From: Streptomyces prunicolor NBRC 13075
Lineage (GTDB): Bacteria > Actinomycetota > Actinomycetes > Streptomycetales > Streptomycetaceae
NCBI RefSeq assembly: GCF_000367365.1
Contig: NZ_BARF01000130.1
Coordinates: forward strand, 1 to 52,527
Direction of reading: 5' to 3'
Length of the DNA: 52,527 nucleotides
A program made the translations under genes and the position numbers. The first letter of the stretch is position 1. The number at the start of each line of letters is the position of its first letter. This document shows, piece by piece, positions 39,486-47,671 of this stretch. The notes beneath the pieces were generated by a model. It searched no databases, was not told the DNA's origin, and saw only the letters and a list, made by a program, of their open reading frames with translations.

Positions 39486-39734
39486 CCAGCCCCCTCACCC
39501 TCCACGAACACCCTCCACGAAAAAGAAGATGCACACCGAGTGACCGACTCCCTACGCTGGAGACGCATTGCGGAGCAGGTCACCACCGTTTCACGCAGGG
39601 CCGGCGTCACCCTGCGGAGTCGGCGCTAGTCTCTGTCGCACCCAACCCACCGACGGTCGGCCGCCCACCCCAGCGCCGTGTCGGGACACGTCCACACCGC
39701 TCAGACACCACACCCACGCCCACGGAGGCCCGTC

Positions 39735-40040
39735 ATGGGCACCATCGTCATATCCGGGACCGTCGTCCTGGTCGTCCTGGGATTCGGAAACCACGTCTGG
39801 TGGCTCGCCGCCGTCGCCGTGCTCTTCCTCTACGTTCAGTACGGCAGGGACTCGACGTCGTCCACCTCATCGACCTCGTCCACGTCATCCACGTCGTCCG
39901 GCGCTTCCTCCTCGGGAAGCACCCCGTCGAGCTACCGCGCGTACCGCGACCGCCGTGACAAGCAGGCCAAGTGGGAGCGCCGTTACCAGCGCGAGCGCCC
40001 CCTGGAGTCCCGCCGGCAGGCGCGCGAGAAGAGCAAGTAG
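39735..40040 (+). CDS. Small membrane protein with Ser/Thr repeat
   Basis: 101 residues from ATG 39735 after GGAGG. Two close hydrophobic stretches (TIVISGTVVLVVLGFG and WWLAAVAVLFLYVQY) suggest one hairpin or two membrane helices. A (S/T)-rich tract (STSSTSSTSSTSS) encoded by 9-bp DNA repeats around 39851-39901 follows, then a very basic, helical tail (RDRRDKQAKWERRYQRERPLE). Function unknown. Confidence 0.8.
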   Translation: MGTIVISGTVVLVVLGFGNHVWWLAAVAVLFLYVQYGRDSTSSTSSTSSTSSTSSGASSSGSTPSSYRAYRDRRDKQAKWERRYQRERPLESRRQAREKSK

Positions 40041-40062
40041 GAGAAGAGGCGCACGTAGGAGA

Positions 40063-40092
40063 CCGGGGCGCCCGTCACAACCCGGGGGCGCC
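40063..40092. terminator. Hairpin between convergent genes
   Basis: GGGGCGCC (40063-40070) pairs with GGCGCCCC (40085-40092). It overlaps the last codons of pspAB and lies 23 bp after the small membrane protein gene. Confidence 0.6.
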
Positions 40093-40659
40093 CCACACCG
40101 GGAACCACCGGCTCAGATCCTGCTCGATCCGCAGGTCGTTGCCGAGCATCGACTTGACCTGGAGTTCCAGCGAGCTGTCGCGCCGCTGACCGTCACCGGC
40201 CAGCGGCGCGAACGGGAAGAACGACCCGCGCTTGTACAGATAGACGAGCGCGAGCCGCCGGCCCCCGTCATCCTCGAACCCGGCCAGCGAGCAGAGCAGT
40301 TGAGGCCCGAAGCCGTTGACCTCCATCGCGCTGTTCACCGCGTGCAGATCGTTCACCAGCGCCGACAACTGATCCGGTGTCCGGCGCGAGACCAGCCACG
40401 AGTAGCCGTACGCATCCTGGGTCAACTCCACCGGCGGACCGGTGCGTTCGGCGTCCGCGTCCAGCAGCGCCTGGACCTCCCGGTGCGTCTGCTCGAACGC
40501 CCCGCCCTCCACCGTCGCGAAGCACACCGCACCGCGCCCGGTCGCCCGGAACCCGGCCGCCGCCTCCAGCGTCACCGCCGCCGAGGGCAGCGCGAACAGC
40601 TGGTCGAGATCGGGAGCGACCGGTTTCGTACGGCCGAGCAGGATGTCCAGCAACCCCAT
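40075..40659 (-). CDS. pspAB: PspA-associated protein PspAB
   Basis: 194 residues. Opens with MGLLDILLGRTKP and contains the conserved FALPSAAVTLEA, GAVCFATVEGGAF, YGYSWLVSR, LYKRGSFFPFAP and final DLSRWFPVWG blocks that I recognise as PspAB. The family is named for association with the PspA/IM30 membrane-stress system of actinobacteria. Its biochemical role is unknown. The start is two bases after the htpX stop, so the two are an operon, which is the usual arrangement. Confidence 0.88.
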   Translation of the reverse strand: MGLLDILLGRTKPVAPDLDQLFALPSAAVTLEAAAGFRATGRGAVCFATVEGGAFEQTHREVQALLDADAERTGPPVELTQDAYGYSWLVSRRTPDQLSALVNDLHAVNSAMEVNGFGPQLLCSLAGFEDDGGRRLALVYLYKRGSFFPFAPLAGDGQRRDSSLELQVKSMLGNDLRIEQDLSRWFPVWGAPGL

Positions 40660-40661
40660 CC

Positions 40662-41585
40662 TCAGTCCGCCTTCCCGATGCCGGGCACCGCCGCCTCACC
40701 CAACTCGGCGGAGATCCGCCCCAGTTGGTCGAGCCGCTGCTCCAGGCTCGGGTGGGTCGAGAAGAACCGCGCGATACCGGGCTCGGCGCCGTTCGCCGGG
40801 CTGAAGTAGAAGGCGTTGAAGGCCTGCGCGGTCCGCAGGTCCTTGGTCGGGATCCGCGCGATGTCGCCGTCGACCTTGGTGAGCGCGGACGCCAGCGCCG
40901 AGGGCTTGCCGGTGAGCAGCGCCGCCGCCCGGTCGGCCGCGAGCTCCCGGTACCGGGACAGCGCCCGGATCAGCAGGAAGCTGATCGCGTACACGGCCGC
41001 CGAGATCCCCATGATCCCCGCGAAGACGGCCAGCGTGTTCTGGTCTTTCCGCCCCCGGAAGATCTGCGAATAGAACGCGAACCGGACCATGAGCCCGGCG
41101 AGCACGCCGAGGAACGACGCCACCGTGATCACGGCCACGTCCTTGTGCGCCACATGCGACAGCTCGTGCGCGAGCACACCCTCCAACTCGGCGGGCTCCA
41201 GCCGCCGTAGCAGCCCGGTGGTCACGCAGATGACGGCGTGATCGGCGTTCCGCCCGGTGGCGAAGGCGTTGGGCATGTCGATGTCGGAAACGGCGACGAC
41301 AGGTTTCGGCATATCGGCGACGGCACACAGCCGGTCGATCACACCGTGCAGCTCGGGATACTCCTCCCGCTCCACGATCCGCCCGTGCATCGCGTACAGC
41401 GCGATCCGGTCGGAGAACCAGTACTGCGCGACGAGCAGCCCGCCCGCCAGCACCACGACCAGCACCCAGGACTTCAGCAACACGATCAGCGCGGCCACGA
41501 ACGCCACGTACAACAGCCCGAGCAGGAACAGCGTCAGACCCATACGTACGGTCAACCGCCGGTCGCTCCGGAAGCGGCTCTGCAT
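40662..41585 (-). CDS. htpX: Zinc metalloprotease HtpX
   Basis: 307-residue M48 membrane protease. Transmembrane segments near 15-55 (two) and about 155-210 (two). Zinc motif H140-E141-L-S-H144 and the third ligand Glu in RYRELAADRAAALL. HtpX clears misfolded membrane proteins under envelope stress. The active site faces the cytoplasm. Coupled to pspAB, consistent with membrane quality control. The start ATG 41585 opens with the basic QSRFRSDRRLTVRMG. Confidence 0.95.
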   Translation of the reverse strand: MQSRFRSDRRLTVRMGLTLFLLGLLYVAFVAALIVLLKSWVLVVVLAGGLLVAQYWFSDRIALYAMHGRIVEREEYPELHGVIDRLCAVADMPKPVVAVSDIDMPNAFATGRNADHAVICVTTGLLRRLEPAELEGVLAHELSHVAHKDVAVITVASFLGVLAGLMVRFAFYSQIFRGRKDQNTLAVFAGIMGISAAVYAISFLLIRALSRYRELAADRAAALLTGKPSALASALTKVDGDIARIPTKDLRTAQAFNAFYFSPANGAEPGIARFFSTHPSLEQRLDQLGRISAELGEAAVPGIGKAD

Positions 41586-41737
41586 CTGCCATCACCCCGC
41601 AGTCAGGCACTCGTCCCACCGCCCAGTGTGCACCCGGCGCTTCCCATGAAGTGGTCCCGATCGGCCCTAGGCGGAGCAAAAGGTCGGCGGAACACCTGAG
41701 AATCCGATGAGCGCGAGCGGGAAGGCGAGGGCGCAGG

Positions 41738-43051
41738 TCAGCCGGGGAGCCCGGCCTCCCACAGCCGCCGCGTCAGCACGTACTCACTGAACAGATGCCG
41801 CGCCCGCCCGAGCAGCTCACCCACCTCGGGATCCCCGGGCGTCATCCCCTCCTCCAGATGCCACCGCTGCACCACCCGCGCACCCCAGGCCCGCACCTTC
41901 TCGTCCGGATCGTCGAGCACGGTCACGGCGGCCCGCAGCCGTACGATCCCGCCCCGCGCGTCCAACAGCCGGAACGCGCCGACGCGCACATGCCGGGGCC
42001 ACCCTTTGGGCCACCCGCCCGCGAGCCGTTCCATGAGCCACCCGTCCGGCACCAGCCCGGCCGACGGCAACAGCGCGAGCGTCGCCTCCCGCACGACCCC
42101 GGGCGCCGGATCATCGAGCAACGGCAGCATCCGCCGTACGTCCACGACGTCCAGCAGCCGCAACCCGGCCACGGCCCGAGCCCGCAGCGCGGCGGCCGGA
42201 TGCCCGACGAACCCCCACAACACCTCGGCATCACCCCGCCCACCACACTCGGCGAGCCCGATCACGGCCCCCGGCGCAGGTTCCGCCGCAAGGCACCGAG
42301 CCCGGTACAACGCCAACGGATCACCCTCACCCTGCCGCACGACATACCGCGCACAGGCCCGCACGACCCCGGACCGATCGGCGAGAAACCCCTCGGCTCG
42401 CTCCGTCGGCCCCGCCGCCCGCAACGCGGTGACGCCGGTCGCCCGGGCCCGCGGATTCCGCGCCCCGAGCAACGGCTCGAGCACCTCGTCGTAGCCGCCC
42501 GTCTTCGCCACGGTGGCCAGCGCGGCCTCCGCGCACAGGTTCTGTACGACGGCGTCGGTGTCCCGGGCGGCGGCGCGGGCGAGTTCGCCGGGGGAGAGGA
42601 TCCCCTCCTCGACGGCGAGGCGATGGACGAAGCGGCGTACGGCACGGTCGGGGTGGACGAAGAGGGGAGCGAGCTGCTCACGGGACGCCGGCCGCAGCAC
42701 TCCGCCGACCAGCTCGATGGCGAAGGCACCCCGCCCCCGCCGCCCGAAGAGCAGAATCAGCGGCGCGAGCGCGACGCCGGTCCCCACATCGAGGGACGCC
42801 CGGAGCAACTCCCGCGCCCGCTCCCGCACTTGTTCAACCCAGTCGGCACACCGAACGACCACCAACGGCAGCAACTCCGAGCACCCGACGGCCTGTTGGA
42901 GCGCGGCCTCCCGGATCCTGCCGTCGCGGTGGCACAGGTCGATCGCGAGTTCAGGCTCGGCGAGCCAGGCAGGCGCATACGGTTCGCACCGCAGCATCTC
43001 GTCCAGCCGAAGCCAGGCCAGGGGATCCCGACCGTCCATCTTCTCGTCCAT
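41738..43051 (-). CDS. HEAT-repeat-like protein
   Basis: 437 residues from ATG 43051, two bases after the stop of the small membrane protein gene; ATG 43039 with GAGAAG is an alternative. Almost wholly alpha-helical with repeated hydrophobic helix pairs rich in Ala, Leu, Arg (e.g. RACARYVVRQGEGDPLALYRARCL, LRARAVAGLRLLDVVDVRRMLPLL), typical of HEAT/armadillo-like solenoids. Probably a scaffold or binding protein; no catalytic motif seen. Confidence 0.8.
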   Translation of the reverse strand: MDEKMDGRDPLAWLRLDEMLRCEPYAPAWLAEPELAIDLCHRDGRIREAALQQAVGCSELLPLVVVRCADWVEQVRERARELLRASLDVGTGVALAPLILLFGRRGRGAFAIELVGGVLRPASREQLAPLFVHPDRAVRRFVHRLAVEEGILSPGELARAAARDTDAVVQNLCAEAALATVAKTGGYDEVLEPLLGARNPRARATGVTALRAAGPTERAEGFLADRSGVVRACARYVVRQGEGDPLALYRARCLAAEPAPGAVIGLAECGGRGDAEVLWGFVGHPAAALRARAVAGLRLLDVVDVRRMLPLLDDPAPGVVREATLALLPSAGLVPDGWLMERLAGGWPKGWPRHVRVGAFRLLDARGGIVRLRAAVTVLDDPDEKVRAWGARVVQRWHLEEGMTPGDPEVGELLGRARHLFSEYVLTRRLWEAGLPG

Positions 43052-43053
43052 CT

Positions 43054-43311
43054 CTAGTACGGCGCCCGGAAGTTGACGTACCCCAACAGCACAATGACCG
43101 CGACGACACTCCCCAACACAACAACCGTCGATATCCACGAAGACCGACGAGGCCCCACCCCCTCGGGCTCACCCCGGAACGGCACCGGCCCCGGAGGGTT
43201 CTCCTTCCACCGTGCGGCAAGCATCCGCGCCCGGGCGGACGGCTCCTTGTGCTCGGCCCCGTCGGCCCACTTGAGGTCGAACTCCCGCTCCTCGTCGCCC
43301 TGTTGCGCCAT
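43054..43311 (-). CDS. Small single-pass membrane protein
   Basis: 85 residues from ATG 43311 (AAAGG upstream). The N-terminal 55 residues are soluble and charged (EREFDLKWADGAEHKEPSARARML), followed by one C-terminal transmembrane helix (STVVVLGSVVAVIVLLGYVNF). It lies between glnA and the HEAT-repeat gene and is tightly linked to the latter. Function unknown; I recall such a gene next to glnA in several streptomycetes. Confidence 0.82.
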   Translation of the reverse strand: MAQQGDEEREFDLKWADGAEHKEPSARARMLAARWKENPPGPVPFRGEPEGVGPRRSSWISTVVVLGSVVAVIVLLGYVNFRAPY

Positions 43312-43412
43312 CCCCGTTACCTTTCTCGAACAACCGTGTCAGTGACGATGATCCCTGGCTGTAACCGGTCTGTGAAGCGAGTTCCGGGCGAGTGGGTTCT
43401 GGGCAGACGGCA

Positions 43413-43446
43413 GCGCCCCCGCCTCTCCGAGGAGAGACGGGGGCGC
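43413..43446. terminator. Terminator after glnA
   Basis: GCGCCCCCG-C-CTCTC (43413-43427) pairs with GAGAG-A-CGGGGGCGC (43432-43446), one mismatch, 4-nt loop, 22 bp after the glnA stop on the minus strand. Confidence 0.85.
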
Positions 43447-43468
43447 CGAGGGCACTGGGCCGGTTCGA

Positions 43469-44878
43469 TCACACGTCGAAGTACAGCTCGAACTCGTGCG
43501 GGTGCGGACGCAGCTGCAGCGGTGCGATCTCGTTCGTGCGCTTGAAGTCGATCCACGTCTCGATCAGGTCGGGCGTGAAGACGTCGCCCGCGAGCAGGAA
43601 CTCGTGGTCGGCCTCGAGGCGGTCGAGGACGGCCGGGAGGGAGGTCGGGACCTGGGCGACGCCCGCGTGCTCCTCGGGGGCCAGCTCGTAGAGGTCCTTG
43701 TCGATCGGCTCGGCCGGCTCGATCTTGTTCTTGATGCCGTCCAGGCCCGCCAGGAGGAGCGCGGAGAAGGCGAGGTACGGGTTGCCGGAGGAGTCGGGCG
43801 CGCGGAACTCGACGCGCTTGGCCTTCGGGTTGGAGCCCGTGATCGGGATGCGCATCGCGGCGGAGCGGTTGCGCTGCGAGTACACCAGGTTGACCGGCGC
43901 CTCGAAGCCCGGCACCAGGCGGTGGTACGAGTTCACCGTCGGGTTGGTGAACGCGAGCAGCGACGGGGCGTGCTTGAGGATGCCGCCGATGTAGTAGCGG
44001 GCGAGGTCCGACAGACCCGCGTAGCCGGCCTCGTCGTAGAAGAGCGGGGTGCCGCCGGCCCACAGCGACGAGTGGACGTGCATGCCCGAGCCGTTGTCGC
44101 CGAAGATCGGCTTCGGCATGAAGGTCGCGGTCTTGCCGTTGCGCCAGGCCACGTTCTTCACGATGTACTTGAAGAGCTGGAGGTCGTCGGCCGCGGCGAG
44201 CAGCGTGTTGAACTTGTAGTTGATCTCGGCCTGGCCGGCGGTGCCCACCTCGTGGTGCTGGCGCTCGACCTGGAGGCCGGACGCGGCCAGCTCCAGGGAG
44301 ATCTCCGCACGCAGGTCGGCGAAGTGGTCGACCGGCGGGGTCGGGAAGTAGCCGCCCTTGTAGCGGACCTTGTAACCGCGGTTGTCCTCGACCGCACCGG
44401 TGTTCCAGGCGCCCGCCTCGGAGTCGATGTGGTAGAAGCTCTCGTTCGCCTTGGTCTCGAAGCGCACGCTGTCGAAGACGTAGAACTCGGCCTCGGGACC
44501 GAAGTACGCGGTGTCGGCGATACCGGTGGAGGCGAGGTACGCCTCCGCCTTCTTCGCCACGTTGCGCGGGTCACGGGAGTACTGCTCGCCCGTGATCGGG
44601 TCGTGGATGAAGAAGTTGATGTTGACCGTCTTGTCGCGACGGAAGGGGTCCACACGCGCGGTCGACAGGTCGGCGCGGAGCGCCATGTCGGACTCGTGGA
44701 TGGCCTGGAAGCCGCGGATCGAGGAGCCGTCGAAGGCGAGTTCCTCGTCCGGGTCGAAGGCCGTCGCCGGCAGTGTGAAGTGCTGCATCACACCCGGCAG
44801 ATCGCAGAATCGGACGTCGACGAACTTGACGTCCTCGTCCGCGATGAACTTCTTGGCCTCGTCGGCGTTCTGGAACAT
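43469..44878 (-). CDS. glnA: Glutamine synthetase type I
   Basis: 469 residues, the standard GSI length; main dodecameric ammonia-assimilating enzyme. AGGAGGAG upstream of ATG 44878 fixes the start; the open frame to 44947 is ignored. Motifs: DLPGVMQHFTLP, FDGSSIRGF, active-site FGPEAEFYVFD, NGSGMHVHSS, NRSAAMRIP, and the adenylylation site NLYELAPEE equivalent (KDLYELAPEEH) at Tyr397, so post-translational control by GlnE is expected. A perfect-spacing GlnR box lies 98 bp upstream, shared with the divergent RDD gene region. Confidence 0.98.
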   Translation of the reverse strand: MFQNADEAKKFIADEDVKFVDVRFCDLPGVMQHFTLPATAFDPDEELAFDGSSIRGFQAIHESDMALRADLSTARVDPFRRDKTVNINFFIHDPITGEQYSRDPRNVAKKAEAYLASTGIADTAYFGPEAEFYVFDSVRFETKANESFYHIDSEAGAWNTGAVEDNRGYKVRYKGGYFPTPPVDHFADLRAEISLELAASGLQVERQHHEVGTAGQAEINYKFNTLLAAADDLQLFKYIVKNVAWRNGKTATFMPKPIFGDNGSGMHVHSSLWAGGTPLFYDEAGYAGLSDLARYYIGGILKHAPSLLAFTNPTVNSYHRLVPGFEAPVNLVYSQRNRSAAMRIPITGSNPKAKRVEFRAPDSSGNPYLAFSALLLAGLDGIKNKIEPAEPIDKDLYELAPEEHAGVAQVPTSLPAVLDRLEADHEFLLAGDVFTPDLIETWIDFKRTNEIAPLQLRPHPHEFELYFDV

Positions 44879-44975
44879 CCAGCTCCTCCTACTCCCGACC
44901 GTCCGTGCCGGGGTGGTAGTTCGTTCGTGCGGCCAGTGCGGTGGCACACGCTGGACCCGACCTTAGGGACGGGGG

Positions 44976-45013
44976 ATTTCTCCAGCGTGACCCATTTGTT
45001 TCGCCCAAGTTAA
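44976..45013 (-). promoter_or_regulatory. GlnR box upstream of glnA
   Basis: Read on the minus strand: TTAAC-N6-GAAAC-N6-GTCAC-N6-GAAAT. It is a close match to the GlnR a-b-a-b consensus with exact 6-nt spacers. The box-to-start distance (98 bp) almost equals that for glnII (103 bp). Confidence 0.9.
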
Positions 45014-45076
45014 CCGGTCTTGGGCCCGCTGGCCCCTCCTGTCCGCATGGCAGAACGCGGGCAGTACCGTGGACGG

Positions 45077-45547
45077 GTGGACAACAGGGATGCAATCGGA
45101 TCGTGGCTCTCCGGGCCCCGCGAGGCCGCGGAGCGAGCAGGTGTCGACTTCGGATACCGCGGCGAGCAGCTCGGTCTGCCCGAGGACGGCCCCGGCTCGA
45201 TCGCCCGCCCCGGCCGTCGCCTCGGCGCCCTCGCCGTCGACTGGGCCCTGTGCCTGTTGATCGCATACGGCCTGCTCACCCACGGCTACAAGCCGGGCGC
45301 GACCGGCAACTGGGCGCTCCTCGTCTTCTTCGTCCTCAGCGCCCTCACCGTCGGCACGATCGGCTTCACCCCGGGCAAGCGCCTCTTCGGCCTCCGCGTG
45401 TACGCCCTCGACACCGGCCGCCCCAACCCCCTGCGCACCCTGCTCCGCACCGCCCTGCTGTGCATCGCGATCCCGGCCCTGATCTGGGACCGGGACGGTC
45501 GGGGGCTGCACGACCGGTTCGCGCGCACGGTGGAGGTCCGGATCTAA
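45077..45547 (+). CDS. RDD-family membrane protein
   Basis: 156 residues from GTG 45077. No ribosome binding site, so the mRNA may be leaderless; an ATG at 45020 would overlap regulatory sequence. The N-terminus DNRDAIGSWLSGPREAAERAG is the usual start of this Streptomyces protein next to glnA. The RDD domain has ARPGRRLGALAVDWALCLLIAYGLL, NWALLVFFVLSALTVGTIGFTPGKRLFGLRV, then TALLCIAIPALIWDRDGRGLHDRFARTVEV: three transmembrane helices with the Arg-Asp-Asp pattern partly altered. Function of RDD proteins is largely unknown. Confidence 0.88.
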   Translation: MDNRDAIGSWLSGPREAAERAGVDFGYRGEQLGLPEDGPGSIARPGRRLGALAVDWALCLLIAYGLLTHGYKPGATGNWALLVFFVLSALTVGTIGFTPGKRLFGLRVYALDTGRPNPLRTLLRTALLCIAIPALIWDRDGRGLHDRFARTVEVRI

Positions 45548-45586
45548 CGGCAGTCGTACGACATCCAGCAGTAGTCCTACGACAGA

Positions 45587-45620
45587 GGGGCGCCCGGGAC
45601 GATCTCCGGGCGCCCCCTTT
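45587..45620. terminator. Terminator after RDD gene
   Basis: GGGGCGCCCGG (45587-45597) pairs with CCGGGCGCCCC (45606-45616), 8-nt loop, followed by CTTT. Confidence 0.8.
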
Positions 45621-45725
45621 GGCGTGCCGGGTGGGTGACGGTGGGGCTGTTACGGCCCGGGGTCCGGGGAGGGGCGGGCCGGGGCCGGGACACTGGCGCC
45701 GTTCCCTACGGAGGCGGTGCGCAGG

Positions 45726-46898
45726 ATGCCAGCAGGCGACAAGTCGACGATCGTGACCCGGGCGCCGGGGGTCGCCGAGATCGCGGCCCGGCACACGGAC
45801 GAGGCGGAGACCGCGCGGCGGCTCTCGCCGGAGGTGGTGCGGGCGGTACTGGACGCCGGGTTCGCGCGGCACTTCGTACCGGTGGCCCATGGCGGCGAGG
45901 CCGGTGGTTTCACCGAACTGACCTCCGCCGTCGGCCTGGTGGGGGAGGGCTGCACCTCGGCGGCGTGGGCGGCCTCGCTCGCCGCGTACGCCGGGCGGTA
46001 CGCGGCGTTCCTCCCCGCGGAGGGCCAGGCCGAGATCTGGGCGGACGGCCCGGACGCCCTGCTGGCCGGCGCGCTCATGCCGTCCGGCAAGGCGGAGCCC
46101 GTGGCCGGCGGCTGGCGGCTGAGCGGTGAGTGGAAATACATCAGCGGGGTCCACTTCGCCGACTGGGCGCTCGCCTGCGCGGCGGTCCCCGCCGAGGGCC
46201 CGGCCGACCCCGACGCACGCCCCGAGGTGCGGTTCTTCGCCGTACCGCGGGCGGACTTCTCGATCGAGGACAGCTGGTTCACCGTAGGGATGCGCGGAAC
46301 GGGCAGCGACACCCTGGTCCTCGCCGACGCCTTCGTGCCCGAACACCGCACCCTGGCGCGGTCGGTGGTGCACGCCGGCCGGGCGCCCGCCTCGGACGCC
46401 CGCTGCCACCTCGTCCCGATGCACGCCGTGAACGCGCTGCCGTTCGCCGCCCCGCTGATCGGCGCGGCCCGGGGTGCGCTGCGGGCCTGGATCGCCCGAA
46501 CCGGTGCGCGCGTCGACCGCCGCGGCCAGGCCGTGGGCGAGAAGCCCTCGACCCAGGTCGCGCTGGCCCGCTCGGCCGCGGAGGTGGACGCCGCCGAACT
46601 GTTGATCCTCCGTACGGCGGCGATCGCCGACGGCACGGAGGAAAACCCACCGGGCGGCGAGGCCGCGGTCCGGGGCGCCCGGGACCTGGCACTGGCGGTG
46701 GAACTCCTGGTCTCGGCGGTAGACCGCGTCTTCCGCGCGAGCGGCACGTCCGGCCAGTCCTCGTCCGACCCGGTGCAGCGCTTCTGGCGCGACGTGAACA
46801 GCGCCGCGTCCCATGTCGCGCTCTCCTTCGAGACGACAGGCGCGGCCTACGGCGCCTGGGCGCTTTCCGGCGAGGAGAAGGCTGGGGCCGTGCGCTGA
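45726..46898 (+). CDS. Acyl-CoA dehydrogenase-fold flavin monooxygenase
   Basis: 390 residues from ATG 45726 (GGAGG 11 bases upstream; GTG 45717 is too close to it). The fold is that of acyl-CoA dehydrogenases with the type-2 C-terminal domain, as in HsaA/HpaB-like class D monooxygenases: helical N-domain (IAARHTDEAETARRLSPEVVRAVLDAGFARHFVP), beta-barrel (WRLSGEWKYISGVHFADWAL; MRGTGSDTLVLADAFVPEH), C-terminal bundle ending SFETTGAAYGAW. These enzymes use reduced flavin supplied by a partner. The next gene is a flavin reductase, making a likely two-component system. Substrate unknown, probably aromatic. Confidence 0.85.
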   Translation: MPAGDKSTIVTRAPGVAEIAARHTDEAETARRLSPEVVRAVLDAGFARHFVPVAHGGEAGGFTELTSAVGLVGEGCTSAAWAASLAAYAGRYAAFLPAEGQAEIWADGPDALLAGALMPSGKAEPVAGGWRLSGEWKYISGVHFADWALACAAVPAEGPADPDARPEVRFFAVPRADFSIEDSWFTVGMRGTGSDTLVLADAFVPEHRTLARSVVHAGRAPASDARCHLVPMHAVNALPFAAPLIGAARGALRAWIARTGARVDRRGQAVGEKPSTQVALARSAAEVDAAELLILRTAAIADGTEENPPGGEAAVRGARDLALAVELLVSAVDRVFRASGTSGQSSSDPVQRFWRDVNSAASHVALSFETTGAAYGAWALSGEEKAGAVR

Positions 46899-47065
46899 GC
46901 AGGCCTGGCGCTCCGGTCCCGGTTGCCGGTCGGGGGCGCTGCCCGCATAGTCGATCTGGACCCGGGTGGCGGTCCCGATCACTGTCGGTGAGCCGCTTCC
47001 GAGGCTGCCCCGAGGCTGCTGAACCCGCGGTGGCCTCCGCGAGGCCCGACAGGTGGTGCACCGTC

Positions 47066-47575
47066 ATGCCGGAGCGTCAGGAAGTACTGGAAACCGCACG
47101 AGCGGCGGTGGCGCCGGAGGAGTTCCGGGCCGCGATGGCCCGCTTCCCCTCGGGTGTCGTGGTCGTCACCACGTGCTGCGAGGACGGAACCCCGCGCGGT
47201 TTCACGGCCAGCTCCTTCTGCTCGGTCTCGCTGGAACCGCCGATGGTCCTGGTCTGTCTGGCGAACTCCGCCGACTCGGCGCCGTCGTTCGGCCACTGCG
47301 ACCGCTTCGCCGTGAGCGTGCTGGCCCCGGCTCACCGCCCGCTCGCCGTGCGCTTCGCGACCAAGGGCACCGACAAGTTCGCGTCGGGCGGCCTGCGCAC
47401 CAGCCCGGACGGCCTGCCCACGGTCGACCGCGCCCTCTCCGAACTGGACTGCACCGCCCACGCACGACACCCGGCCGGGGACCATACGGTCCTCATCGGC
47501 CGGGTGACGGGAGTGCGACTGGGGGAAGGCTCCCCGATGGTGTATTACGACCGGGGGTTCAGGACCTTGGCCTGA
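47066..47575 (+). CDS. Flavin reductase (HpaC/DIM6-NTAB family)
   Basis: 169 residues from ATG 47066 with AGGTGG upstream. The split-barrel flavin-binding pattern is clear: FRAAMARFPSGVVVVTT, GFTASSFCSVSLEPPMVLVCLANSA, FAVSVLA..RPLAVRFA, and DHTVLIGRVTGV..YYDRGFRTL. It would reduce FMN or FAD with NAD(P)H and pass it to the upstream monooxygenase. The 167-bp gap between the two holds no other gene I can support. Confidence 0.92.
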   Translation: MPERQEVLETARAAVAPEEFRAAMARFPSGVVVVTTCCEDGTPRGFTASSFCSVSLEPPMVLVCLANSADSAPSFGHCDRFAVSVLAPAHRPLAVRFATKGTDKFASGGLRTSPDGLPTVDRALSELDCTAHARHPAGDHTVLIGRVTGVRLGEGSPMVYYDRGFRTLA

Positions 47576-47610
47576 TGCGCCTGCTGTGCCTGATACGGCG
47601 GACCTGACAT

Positions 47611-47651
47611 GACTGAGGGGCGCCCGGATTTGATCCGGGCGCCCCTCAGTC
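47611..47651. terminator. Perfect 19-bp bidirectional terminator
   Basis: Arms 47611-47629 (GACTGAGGGGCGCCCGGAT) and 47633-47651 are exact reverse complements with a 3-nt loop, between the convergent flavin reductase and DUF4191 genes. Confidence 0.92.
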
Positions 47652-47671
47652 GTAGAAACCGTGTGTGCGGC

